The notes under the pieces are model-generated. The model ran no database searches. It saw nothing but the letters and a program-made list of their open reading frames with translations, and was not told where the DNA came from. 64,000 nt of DNA, taken from Plenodomus lindquistii. Taxonomy: Eukaryota; Ascomycota; Dothideomycetes; Pleosporales; Leptosphaeriaceae. The stretch spans positions 4,712,001 through 4,776,000 of the forward strand of contig JANUWI010000001.1 in the NCBI GenBank assembly GCA_025504975.1. The letters run 5' to 3'. Positions 13,496 through 23,900 of the stretch are shown here, in pieces (within the stretch, counting starts at the first letter, position 1; every line of letters begins with the position of its first letter). The translations under genes were made by a program, and so were the position numbers.

Positions 13496-15026
13496 ATGGA
13501 TTCACAGCAAGATGATGGCTGGAGACAGCTAAGCGTAGGCATCATCGGCGGCGTGATAGAAGGAATGTCCAGCGCCATTGCACTCCGACGAGCCGGCCAC
13601 AAGGTACCCATTTACGAGCGTTTTGACTTTACCAGCGAAACAGGAGCATCAGTTTCATGCACAGAAAACGGTACACGCTGGCTACACGAATGGGGCGTCG
13701 ACGTAGAAAAGGGCGATCCAGTAGTCCTGAAGAAGCTCATCAATCGCGACTGGAAGACTGGGGAGCCTGTCAGCGTATACGACCTTGATGACTATGAGGA
13801 GCGGTGGGGACACGCGTATAACATGTTTCATTGATAGTACATGCATAAGATGTTGATGGAATGTACGTTACAAGAAGAAGGTGATGGGATACCTGTCGTG
13901 CTGAAGGTCAATCACTCGGTAAGAAAAACTCATTCCTCAGTCCACAAGTTCGAACTGACAACAACATCTAGTGCGACAATATAAATCTCGAAACCAGCAC
14001 AATTACCTTCACCAACCACACAATAGCCCAGCACGACCTCCTCATCGGCTCTAAAACCCGCAAACTAATCGGCCTAAACCCTGAAAAGCGACCCGCAGAT
14101 CCTCCTGCCTCCAAGCTAACGTCCTCACCAAAGACACACGAAAACTAGGACTAGTAGACTACTCGCTCAGCAGCGCGCTAGAGTACTGGGGCGGCCAGCA
14201 AGGTAAATGGGACGAGATTGTGCTCTCGCCGTGTAACGGCGGAAAATTACTTTCCTACTACTGTTTTTCCCGAGATCAGTGGGCGACTATGCGAATCATA
14301 CGTGGGGAGGCGCGGATCTCTCGGTGGAGGAGCTGTTGGCGCCGTTTCCGGAGTCGGACAGGCAGGTCAAGGCGCATCTTGCGATTGGGATTGAGATTCA
14401 GTCGTGGAGGCTGTGGGTGCATGAGCCGTATCCTTATATTGTCAAGGAGAGTGTTGCGTTAATTGGGGATGCTGGACATCCGGTGAGACTTTTTTGGTTG
14501 ACATGCAATTGTGAATGATGGTAGGTCAAGCTGACTTTGGCGATAGATGATGCCGCATCAAAGCCAGGGAGCTTGTATGGCGATTGACGCCGCCGCACTG
14601 GGCATTCTCTTCAACAAAAAATACTTCAAAGGCGATGTAAAAGAGTCAGTTGCGATTTACGAAACAGTGCGTCTACCGCGTGCGACCAGAGTCCAGGCCT
14701 CCGCTGCAAAAGCAGCATACAACATCAACGAGCGTATTGGTGCGTATCTCCCACTTCCATTCCATACCATATTCTTCTTTGCACACCGCGTTGCTGACAA
14801 GTACACAGGCTTCTCGAGTAACACATCGACATCGACATGCAAAGTCGAAGATGAATCGAAAAAATTGACAATAGAAGAGATAAACGCATATTACATGTAC
14901 AAAGACATTGACCAAGCTTGGGCGGAGAGAAGGCGCATACTATACCGGGACAGCTGGAGCAGGGGTTTACCGCTGGGTCTGAAGCTGTCGAATGGTGTTA
15001 CCGTTAGCGCGTCTAACCAGCCATGA
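13496..15026 (+). pseudogene. Broken salicylate-hydroxylase-like FAD monooxygenase
   Basis: Remains of a class A flavin monooxygenase (salicylate 1-monooxygenase / 6-hydroxynicotinate 3-monooxygenase group). Homology runs the whole length, from IALRRAGHKVPIYERFDF through GLVDYSLSSALEYW and VALIGDAGHPMMPHQSQG to FSSNTSTSTCKVEDESKKLT. Lesions: the GxGxxG motif reads GGVIEG; two adjacent in-frame stops (TGA TAG) lie at 13832-13837; the IGADG region is shortened to LIGSKTRK near 14050; a frameshift occurs near 14098-14105; a second frameshift occurs near 14276-14282, where two extra bases separate RDQ from GDYANHTW; and one codon is missing in the IEDAAA stretch. Splice sites are still good (introns about 13921-13970, 14483-14546 and one before the FSSN segment). 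The reading CAT TGA TAG where CGA-type codons are expected fits C-to-T change. It is non-functional as written. Confidence 0.88.
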
Positions 15027-15563
15027 GGCGGGCTGAAGAATCGCTAAAATACACGTCATACGACGTAGATTTCCGCATGCCCTTGTACGCAGTGTTGTGA
15101 ATCAGTATCTAGAGGCGAGAAAGAAGATGGCGAGGAACTTTTTTCCCTACAGCCACAGTTTCGCTAGCGCAATTGGGACGCGCCGGGAAAAAACAGAGCG
15201 CACGCGCAACCAATTCACAAAAGTGTTTGCCCCCCAAAATCGCTTTAGACTGTACTCTGTACCCCTGATAGTTTTCTTAACCCCCCCTTTGTTAGACTCT
15301 AACTAGTAAACGGATTTTATCTAAACCCCACCACACCGTCCTCTACCCTCGCTTCTCAATCGCACCCGCACTTGCCACGCCGACCCACATCCCACACCCA
15401 ACTTACCCCGCTCCACCTTTTCCTACCCCTCACATACATCCCCACCGCCCTCACATACATCCCCAACACTATCCAACTGACGCGGCTCACACCGCCGCTA
15501 CTTAATTTTCAGCCAAGGTATATAAACCACATAAGCAGAAAAGAATATCATATTGTTCACCCC
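15027..15563. other. Intergenic, pseudogene to tRNA-Leu
   Basis: 537 bp with C-rich, repeat-like ACCCC/ACATACATCCCC stretches near 15380-15470. No protein gene is recognised. Confidence 0.5.
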
Positions 15564-15686
15564 GAAGACGTGGCCGAGTGGTCTAAGGCGCCAGATTTAA
15601 GTCTAAAGCTTTGAATTTTCTGCAAGGTTTTATATCTTTGCTCCCTGGTACAGAAATGTGCGTGGGTTCGAAACCCACCGTCTTCA
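15564..15686 (+). tRNA. tRNA-Leu (anticodon UAA), intron-containing
   Basis: Acceptor stem GAAGACG (15564-15570) pairs with CGTCTTC (15679-15685), followed by discriminator A. D-arm: GCC-GAGTGGTCTAA-GGC. The anticodon stem starts CCAGA, and the loop TTTAAG gives anticodon TAA. A class II variable arm (ACA-GAAA-TGT) and a perfect T-arm (GTGGG-TTCGAAA-CCCAC) follow. About 40 nt between the anticodon loop and the CCTGG half-stem form an intron at the usual position after base 37. Internal A-box (TGGCCGAGTGG) and B-box (GGTTCGAAACC) are present, and a T-run terminator begins near 15693. One anticodon-stem pair (31-39) appears mismatched with the intron ends I chose. Confidence 0.9.
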
Positions 15687-15989
15687 ACATCATCTTTTTT
15701 TTGCTATTTTTTTCTTAAGAGAGAGGGGGGATGACGGCTGTGTGGTTGGTGGTAGGAGGATGGGAAGTTGGGACAGGAGGGGAGAGGAGGGGAGAGGAGG
15801 GGAGAAGAGGGGAGGGTTAGTATGACAAGGTGAAAATATACCTGGGAAAAGGTGAGAACGGGATTGTAAGGACTCGGTGAATGTCGTTGCTTTTTTGTTA
15901 TTTGTTCTTTTTTCTTGCGGTGTACCTAGTACTACCATTGCTATTGAGACATATTTCAAACAGCGGGAATCTAGAACCCCTTCAAATAT
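15687..15989. other. Intergenic with Pol III terminator and GA-rich repeat
   Basis: 303 bp. It starts with the T-rich terminator of the tRNA and contains the GA-rich minisatellite listed separately. The rest is the 3' flank of the AlaX-like gene. Confidence 0.6.
15774..15816. repeat. GA-rich minisatellite, about 10-nt unit
   Basis: Four imperfect head-to-tail copies of GGGGAGAGGA, directly visible. Function unknown; probably neutral purine-tract expansion. Confidence 0.85.
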
Positions 15990-16811
15990 CTACAAATCCT
16001 GTACCTCATAACTAACCTTACTAACTCCCTTTTGCCTCTTAATCCCCCTAACAACAACCTTCCCACACTCCCCCGTCCTCACAACATGCGTCCCCCCACA
16101 AGGATAACTCCCCACCTCTCCAATCTGCACCACCCTCACTCCATCCTCATCCCCTTTCACATCCCCCAGCACACCCGAGCACCTGCTCCGCGCCTCCTCC
16201 TCCGTCCAATAATGAATGCTAACCTGCAAATCCTGCTTCACCAACTCATCGACTTTCTCCTGAATGGCTTGTTTAGCGGTTCCAGGGATCAAACCGGTGA
16301 ATTCGACGAATGCGGCGGAAGGGTAGTGCGAGGCTTTGCCGTCGATTAGGTCGGCGGGAAGTGTGCCAGAGGCAGTGAGCAGGTTAATTGCCAGACCGAG
16401 AATGTGGCCTGCGGTGTGGATGCGGGAGTGGAGGATCCGCTTGGCGGTGTCGATGGTTTGTTGGACCTGCTCGCCGGCTGTGAAGGGCTGAGAGGCCGGG
16501 GAGAAAACGCCCATGTGGAGGATTGCAGGGTCGAGTTTTCGCACTTGGTGGACGGTGAAGGTTGGGGTGGCGCTGGAAATTGGGGTTATGATTCCGGTGT
16601 CGGAGGGTTGGCCGCCGCCTTGGGCGTGGAAGATTGTGGAGGGGGTGGTTAGGATGAAGGGGATGGTATCTGGGGGTGATTTGAAGAGGAGTTGGGTTTC
16701 TGGGGTGAGAGAGGAGAGGGGTTGGATGGAGGTGATGGTGCTGGTGTGGGTGTGTAGGGTGCCGTCTTTTTGGAAGAGGGGGTCTGTTCGTTGGGTGAGG
16801 GGGTCTGCCAT
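15990..16811 (-). CDS. Alanyl-tRNA editing protein, AlaX-like, 273 aa
   Basis: Stand-alone relative of the AlaRS editing domain, expected to hydrolyse mischarged Ser- or Gly-tRNA(Ala). Single exon. Zinc-site motifs are present: HTAGH inside HSRIHTAGHILGLAINLL and the later CGGTH, the HxxxH plus CxxxH arrangement of AlaX. FHAQGGGQPSDTG near residue 65 is the conserved N-terminal motif of the family (QGGGQ.xD.G). ATG 16811 (MADPLTQR) is preferred. An in-frame upstream ATG at 16955 would add 48 residues rich in Ser, Thr and basic amino acids, which could be a mitochondrial presequence, so an alternative start is possible. The length fits AlaX-M type proteins. It lies between a tRNA gene and the CSE1 gene. 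Confidence 0.9.
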   Translation of the reverse strand: MADPLTQRTDPLFQKDGTLHTHTSTITSIQPLSSLTPETQLLFKSPPDTIPFILTTPSTIFHAQGGGQPSDTGIITPISSATPTFTVHQVRKLDPAILHMGVFSPASQPFTAGEQVQQTIDTAKRILHSRIHTAGHILGLAINLLTASGTLPADLIDGKASHYPSAAFVEFTGLIPGTAKQAIQEKVDELVKQDLQVSIHYWTEEEARSRCSGVLGDVKGDEDGVRVVQIGEVGSYPCGGTHVVRTGECGKVVVRGIKRQKGVSKVSYEVQDL

Positions 16812-17359
16812 GGTTGTTGATACGCTCAGAGAATGAGATGTTCCAGTTGATGTTGACTGTAGCTTTTTGATGCGGATATGGATTTGTGGTGTGCCGCAGA
16901 ATTGGTATCGTGATTGGGACAACAGGGTAGGGAGATGGCACATGCGATGGTCCAAGTTCAGCTTTGTAGCCTGTCAAGAGTAACCTAGTTACTGGAATTT
17001 CGTCTAGAATGAAGATACAAAACATCAAGATGGTTGAAAGACGCAATGCGAGATCGCGCCCTAGATGTGCACGCTAGTCTTCAACTGGAAGGTACGTACG
17101 TACACGGGCTCGCCCTTCTTGGTTTGCAGCGGACTCACGATAGCTATAGGCAGAAATTAATAGTCGGCATCTTGACATAATCTCCGATGAGAAGAGATCG
17201 ATGAGTCACGATCAATAGTATGCTCAAATACGCTTGATGCTATGCTTTTGGGTATCAAGACCCTTTCAATCTTTCAAACTCCGCCACAGTTTTTCCTGGT
17301 ATCATATCCGTCCCAATCCATAATTCCATCCCCTTCGCATCCTCTTGTTCAAAGCACCT
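16812..17359. other. Intergenic, AlaX-like gene to CSE1 gene
   Basis: 548 bp containing the AlaX promoter and the CSE1 3' UTR (both genes read leftward). No other feature seen. Confidence 0.5.
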
Positions 17360-20352
17360 CTAATTGAGATACTGAACAAGAGCTTGCCTTGACGCATTAT
17401 CAAGCCTCTCCTGAATAATCTTGCTGATCCGACCCTGGTGTCGCTGATCTGCCCCCTTCAGATACTGACTGACCCAGCTCTTGATATCGGTAATCTCTGG
17501 GAAGGGGTCGCGAGGTGCCTTTTTGCAGGTGTTGAGCTGTGTGAAGCCAACGCCAAAGCCCAACTCGTCCACGTCCGCATCTGGAATGATGTCGTCAGCA
17601 GCCGTGGGGACCGGGGGATTGACCAGAAGCTCAATCAGACGCTGGGTTGTGAGTTGCCATCCCTTGGGATAGCGGTCAACGAAAGCCTGCGAGTCACCCA
17701 AGGTCTTGGTAAAGGACACTACAGCGGTCTTGCGATCGGTTGGGCGTGCAAGCTTCTGAGTCTCTGGTAGGATGACCTGCAAGTAGAGTGCCTTGAAGAT
17801 GCTATTGATCGATTAGCTGTTGTCTTACTGGAATTCTGGAACAACTTACTCGTGCTGGATCTGGTCGGTGACCTGTAGGAAGTAGTCCGTACCGAGACCT
17901 TGTTCCAATCGCGCCGATACGAAATGGTAGAAAGCGATGAAACGCTGCTGGAAGTTTTCGGTCTTGTTATTAGACAATCGTTGCATCATGAGTTGCAAGA
18001 TTGTGGTGAAGTATTGCTGCAGAGCTTCCGCTGGGATATATGTTATGATAGCTTCGATCAGCTCGAAAGAGTGGGTCTCATGAGCCTTGGTTACAACCAG
18101 TTTCTGCCATACACCCAAAATGGGCTCGAGCTGCTTGTTGGCCACAATATGTTGAGCATCGCGAGCGATCATGGCGCTCAACAGGCGAGCCAATGCGGGT
18201 ACGTTACCGCGCTGCTCCCATACAGCGCCCTGGATAACAATCTGAAAGAGGCTCCTGTAGTACGAACTAAGCTCCCCTGAAGGATTGGCTTCTAGCAGTG
18301 CCGAGAAAATCTGGAAGATGTAAGGGGAGAACTCCTGGACGTCTGCTGATAGACACGCAGCGAAGGGCTCGTAAAGTTTCTCTTCGAAAAACTGTGGTTC
18401 TTTTGGTGCAGCGAATCGAACAAGAGCCCCTATGCCCTCAAAGAGATAATACTGGAAACGTGGATTGCTTGGGTTATGTCGGATCACCTTGACAATGTTG
18501 ATGAAGCTCTGTAGTATGCTCTGGCAATGGGGTAGCACACCGTCGCGAATGAAGATCAAGACGCGCATAACGCACTTCATAAGGAACTCATTCTCTTGAA
18601 TCTTCTCTGGAGCCGAGTTCTTCATGATCAGCTTGAACAGATGCGTGAGTAGTTGATTAGACGAATCGACGACGTCTGATCTTGGAATAATTGGCTGGCG
18701 TTCGCTGTCTGTCATAAACAGAGCCCGCTCGACTGCGATTGCAGCATATGTGTGAATGACGTAGTTTTCGCTGCCCAATTGGTTGACCAGTAAGGGGAAT
18801 GCCGCACGCCAAAGCTCAGGTGAGAGCTGGCTCCGGAAAACGTAGAGGAACTTGATTGCATCGACTTTCAAGATTGGGGAGGCGTTTTGTGACTGCAGGT
18901 CGCCCGCAATGTGTGTTTGGAAGAACTCCAAGATGTTCACACTCTCGTTGACAGTGAGAATACCTTGTGCCGCAGTTGTAGCACCCTTGGACGCAATAGC
19001 AGTGAAGAGATAGACCGCAGTGTCTTTCGACTTCCAGTTGTTCTCGGGATCTGAGGCGTAGTTTTGTAGGTATATGTCGATGTAACTTTGCGAGGTAGTG
19101 GTGACTAGTCCCTCGAATCGACTCATGAGCTTGCGAAGAAATTCGGTCGCGGCACGTCGACGGGTGTCGTTGTCAGCTCCTTCAAGATCTCTGCGAATGA
19201 ATTCGATGGGCTCGTCCTCGAACATTTCGACATCAGACTCACGCAGAGTCAAGTTTGGTAGGATGACCTTCTCGATTACCTGGACTAACACGGGTTGGTT
19301 GTTGAATGCTTCGGCATGCTGTGTCGAGGCGACGGCAGAGAGGAACTGCAGCGCTTTGCTGACTACGATGTCGTATTTGTTCTCCAGTCCTGCGGTCATG
19401 AGGAAACTCCAGCTGGTCTCGATGAATTGACCGAGGTGAGGTCCAAACACGTCTTCGTACTTTTGGATGTACAACATGAGGGCTTCGAAAATGCCGGCGC
19501 GAACGTACTCCTGCGGTCCCGCCTCGGCTTCGTCATCTGTGTGTAGGGTGGGATTGTCGTAGGTGAGGTACTTGTGGAGGAGGCCGCATATGACGCCCAG
19601 GTGGTCCTCGAAAACAGGTGGGAGATCCTGGCAGGAAAGGTCGTAGAACAGCTTGATGAGCAGCTGGAGCGTGGTGAAGGCAGCCCTGAGGGTCTCTGGA
19701 TTGCCTTGTGAGTGGGTGATGAGGTTGTCGGTGTTTTCGAGCAGCTGGAGGAAGGGCGTGCCGAATCTGGTCAAGACATGGTTGATCTCGGTGAAGAGGT
19801 CGTCGGAGCGGAAGAGAGGCCGCCAGCGCTTGAAGATGGAGTGTGCTACTTGCAGTACGCCGTTGTTGACGGTGGTGTTGTCGGGCGTGAGGCGCGAGAT
19901 GAGGTCGTCGACGAGCGTGTCCCAGTTTGCCCAGAAGTCGCTGTCGGCAATGGCGCTGATTGCTTCGCCCAGTTGCGCCTGGATGTTGGCTGGCACCGAG
20001 ACCATGAGGCCGATGAGTTCCCGCTTGATGGCCACGACCTCGTCCTGGGGCAGCTTGTAGTTGCCATCCTCGTCGACCCAGTTGCGCTTTACAAAGTTTT
20101 TGAAGTAGAGGGCGGCGGACAGGCGGGTATTGGGCGGACTGGAGTCGGCGGCGATGATTTGCAGGAGGGCGAGGGAGAAGCCTGGCTTGGCCTGTTCCTG
20201 GGTGATGGCGGCCTCGGCTGGGGCAAGTCAGTCGCGATGCATGTAATGGTCGAGGGGCAGCTGATGGCATGGCGAAACTTACCCTGCTTGTTCTGGCGGG
20301 GGTCCAAGCTGGCCTGGAGCAGCTGCGAGAGCGTCGCGATGTCGGTGGCCAT
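17360..20352 (-). CDS. CSE1: Importin-alpha re-exporter CSE1/CAS (exportin-2), 959 aa
   Basis: Karyopherin-beta that returns importin-alpha to the cytoplasm with Ran-GTP. Three exons: 20352..20283, 20217..17850 and 17801..17360, with introns of 65 and 48 nt. The protein is 959 aa, almost identical in length to yeast Cse1 (960). The N-terminal importin-beta-type domain includes AAITQEQAKPGFSLALLQII and RLSAALYFKNFVKRNW, the latter highly typical of Cse1/CAS. The rest is HEAT-repeat with CAS-specific stretches such as FEDEPIEFIRRDLEGAD and RRRAATEFLRKLM. The short first exon MATDIATLSQLLQASLDP fits the family start. It is divergent from the TSC2 gene with 622 bp between start codons. Essential housekeeping gene with no defects seen. 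Confidence 0.97.
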
Positions 20353-20613
20353 GGTGTCGGTGCTGCGCCAGAAGACAAGGTGAGCAGGCCTGGTTGGGGA
20401 GCAGCTGCAGCAAAGAGAAAAAAACAGTTGATTGTTTTGGCGCTGGTTGCTGGCAACAATGGCGGGCCCAAGCGCTGTTCCCTGCGCCAGCATGTGCTAG
20501 CGGCCGGCCAGGTACCCCAGAGACAGACGCCGCTCGAGAGTTTCTGTGCCGCGCATTGTCCGGGCGTGCAGCGCGCTTGAAGCACATGACGAGACGCTCA
20601 CCCGCCCAGCACG

Positions 20614-20648
20614 CCACTGCCACTGCCACTGCCACTGCCACCACCACC
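20614..20648. repeat. Hexanucleotide repeat (CCACTG)n
   Basis: About five copies of CCACTG followed by CCACCACC, in the shared CSE1-TSC2 upstream region. Directly visible. Confidence 0.85.
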
Positions 20649-20849
20649 GTGGTCCTTGTCGGCCCTCCCGCCTCCCCCTCTTGCTCCCCCACGCGCCCTC
20701 TTCTCTCCTCCCCATAGCCTTCGACCGCCGTCAAATGGGCGCCCACCACCCCGCTCCATCGCCCTGCCGCCCCCATGCCAGACTCGATGCGCTTGCGCCA
20801 CTCACATAACCTCGTCCTGTGGCCCTCGACGGTGCGCTGTACCTCTTTC

Positions 20850-20887
20850 TCCTCCTCCTCCTCCTCCTCCTCCTCCTCCTCCTCCTC

Positions 20888-20940
<53 letters not shown>

Positions 20941-20942
20941 CG
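20850..20942. repeat. Compound trinucleotide microsatellite (CTC)n(CAA)n
   Basis: About 12 CTC units run directly into about 18 CAA units. It sits 30-125 bp upstream of the chosen TSC2 ATG, in frame with it, so it would read as poly-Leu then poly-Asn if translation began further upstream. More likely it is 5' UTR. Confidence 0.93.
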
Positions 20943-20974
20943 AGGAGCCTGCTACATTGCCCCCAGCAAGACGC

Positions 20975-23900
20975 ATGTCTCCGCCCACCCAGGATGGCCC
21001 ACGCACGCCCGACCGCCGCTCCTCCACCCAGGCCCTCTTCACAGCCTTCCGCTCGCTGACCGGCGGCCGCCTCAAAAGCCCCACTCCCCCGCCGTCCACA
21101 TCCACGTCCTCTGCAACATGCACGCCGGCGCGCACTCCCTCGCTGGGCACGCTGCGTTCGGCTTCTGTCGCCAGCCCCGACTCAGCCGACGGTACCCTTC
21201 AGCGCCTGACTCAGATCACGGCACCGCGAGCCGCAAGGCCCGTCACCGGTGGACCCCCCGAACTGGAAGGCCTCGTCGCGCAGCTCGATCGCAGCCATGC
21301 CTTTGCCGAAAGAGCGCTGGCCGTGGACAAGATATGCGACATCCTGCGCGCCTTCCCGGTGCAGAACACCCTGGGGCTGTGGGCAGGCGCAAGCGATCTG
21401 CTCCTTCCCGAACAACCAGACGACGTAGCCGAAAAAGGCTACCAGCTGCTGCTCGCCTGCGCAGCCCTCCCCAAACTGGCCTCGGTAGAGCGCAACGTCT
21501 ACTTTGATGCCGCGTGCCTGCGCAAATCAGACCGCTTCTTCGACAGGCGCCTGGACATTGTCACGACTTTGACCAAGGGAGGACGGGACGTTGAGGCTTG
21601 TGAACCTGCCATTGTTCCCTTCCTTTTAACCTCCTTGGACACTTGCTTCGACGCCAGTGACCGTGCGTCCAAAACAAACCGCAAGACCAATGGCAAGCGG
21701 AGCGTCGCGAACCCAACTCGCGAATCTGCCAACTTGGGTCGGCTGTTCCTCTATGTCATCGACGTGTGCAAGTTCAATGCCAAGATTTTCACCGACCGTG
21801 ATCTCGATCTCCTTCTGAAACGCGCCGTGGACGTCAGTAAGAAGACGAGGCTCCAGGCTGACGTTGAGAATTGCATCAGGCTCTTCGATACTGTCATCAC
21901 GTACATTCACGTACCCATCACGTCTCTTCGATCCTGTCTCGAGGTCCTGTGTGAGATTTACAAGCAGCTTACAGAGCTTCAGGAGCAAGCATGGGGCACC
22001 TTGACCAATCTTTTCAAATCGCACGTTGGCCAGGCTGCCATATCGACGCTTCTGCATGTACTTCTCGACGGCCCATCACAGGAAATGCTAGATCTTCCCG
22101 CCGAAGACAAGAGGAAACGATTGACCAGTGTCTACAAAGGGACAACTCTGGTGCTGCAGAAGCTTCTCGTAGAGGATGGACACAACGAGCTGCCCAAGGT
22201 CCCCATGTCCCTCCTGTTCCCTGCCTTGAAAGCATCCATTCAAGAGCTGCAGGATCAGAACCACTATGACCAAGAGGTTATTGTTATCAGCTTGATAGAC
22301 ACAGTTCTGGCTCAGGACAGCATGCGAGACTTGCTCTTGGCTGAAACTGACTTTGGTGACATGCTGGAGATCATCCGTACTTGCGCTGAGCGTGACGACA
22401 GTCGTCTTCGTGCCAAGATGTTCAACTTGTCCGTTGAAACAGCTCAGAACCACAATGCAAGTTTCGAGAAAAGCACATCGCCCATTGACAACGGCTCGTC
22501 GAGCAACGGTAGGTTCGAAGCCCACACGCGACTGCTCCCATACTCACGGTCTTCAGGAGAAATTGGGCTTGCAGGAGACGTTGACGACACATCGGAGCTG
22601 CATTTGGATAACTCCATCATCGCCCCTCGTGAAGTGTATCATCGCAATCCAGACGATGTCATATATCAAGTCCTTGAGAAGCTTGACGCGATTAGCAGCA
22701 CGTTGGATTTTCTTCAACATGAGGCAGTGATGGAGCTTTTTCTGAGTCTCTCCAACCGTGTCAGCGATGCTATTGCTGAAAGAGTTATCTGCTATTTTGC
22801 GGAAGAACGTACACTCAACCCATCCAACGACGATTGGCTGTCGCTTTGCCGGAGCCTCGTTGCAGGCGTCCTCAAAGATGCCACCAGGCCGCGTTCCATC
22901 CGGATATCAGCCATCAAAACACTCAGGGAAACTTACGATACTCTGGAGCAGATTTGCCCCGCAGATAAAGTCTCTGAGTGCGGTGCACTTCTTCTCGATA
23001 ACATAGAAGCCGAAGAGGACGTTGAGGTCCTCCACGAGCTAGTGGACTTCGCAGTGAATGTTGCTGACCGAGCGCCGCTCCCACAGTTTGTGGAAATTGT
23101 TCGGATCTTGAGAGCGCGAATAGACCGATCACAGAATCTTTCCACTACTCGATCGCCCCCTTGGCAGCCGCACTCGCTCCTCCACAAACATGATGAGCGT
23201 TTGGGAAGTCCTAGCAATGTTATAGCCACCGCATTCGTAAGGTTGTTTACTCGAAGCGTCATACATGCTGCACGAAAGACATGCATACTTTACGAGACTC
23301 TTAGGGCACTTGCTGGCAGCGACCTTTATGAACCTGACGCGCGACTGACGGCTCTCAAGTTGCTTTTCCGACTACGCGCTGACGCACGACATGCGCTTAT
23401 AGTCAGTTCTTCGTCAGAGGGTGAGAGAATTGCAGCGGAGCTTTGCCGCACGGAGGCCACTGCTGTGTCTCCTGAGAGAGTACACGAGAACGCCTTAGCG
23501 GAACTGCACAAGATTGACGATCATCCTCGCAAATCAGTCAGCTCAAGTCCGCACTCATCACTCAGTCGCCACACAACCCGTACAACTACGGTCACAAGTG
23601 GCCGGGTTTCCAAGCCGATTCCTCCTCTGTGGATGTATCCTGGACCCAAAGGCCTCCCAGAAGAGCCATCATCCGAATGCAGTCGTGTATGCTTTTCCCA
23701 TATCGACGCCAAACACTATCCTCTGCCCGACGACATTCTAGACATGGAGATTACTCTTTGGTTGGAGCTGATCATCTCCCTTCTCCAGAGGCCGCCAGAT
23801 TGGGAGATCTACAGCTACGTGCTTGTGCATCTGGGACCACAGCTGTCCAATCAAGCACTAGTTCGGAGTTGCTATGCACAGCTACAGATGTTGCGCAATG

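Larger units (their letters stand above)
20353..20974. promoter_or_regulatory. Divergent CSE1-TSC2 upstream region with simple repeats
   Basis: 622 bp between start codons of two housekeeping genes. It contains a hexamer repeat and a CTC/CAA microsatellite pair (listed separately). The frame through the microsatellite is open into TSC2 but has no ATG before 20975. Confidence 0.6.

Noticed and set aside
16384..17046. Leftward open frame of 220 codons
   Set aside because: His/Pro-rich shadow of the AlaX-like gene in another frame.
19533..20585. Long leftward open frame of 350 codons
   Set aside because: It overlaps CSE1 exons in another frame and has Arg/Pro-rich, low-information content typical of a shadow frame.
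20819..20974. Poly-Leu/poly-Asn N-terminal extension of TSC2
   Set aside because: There is no ATG in that part of the frame; translation most likely starts at 20975.
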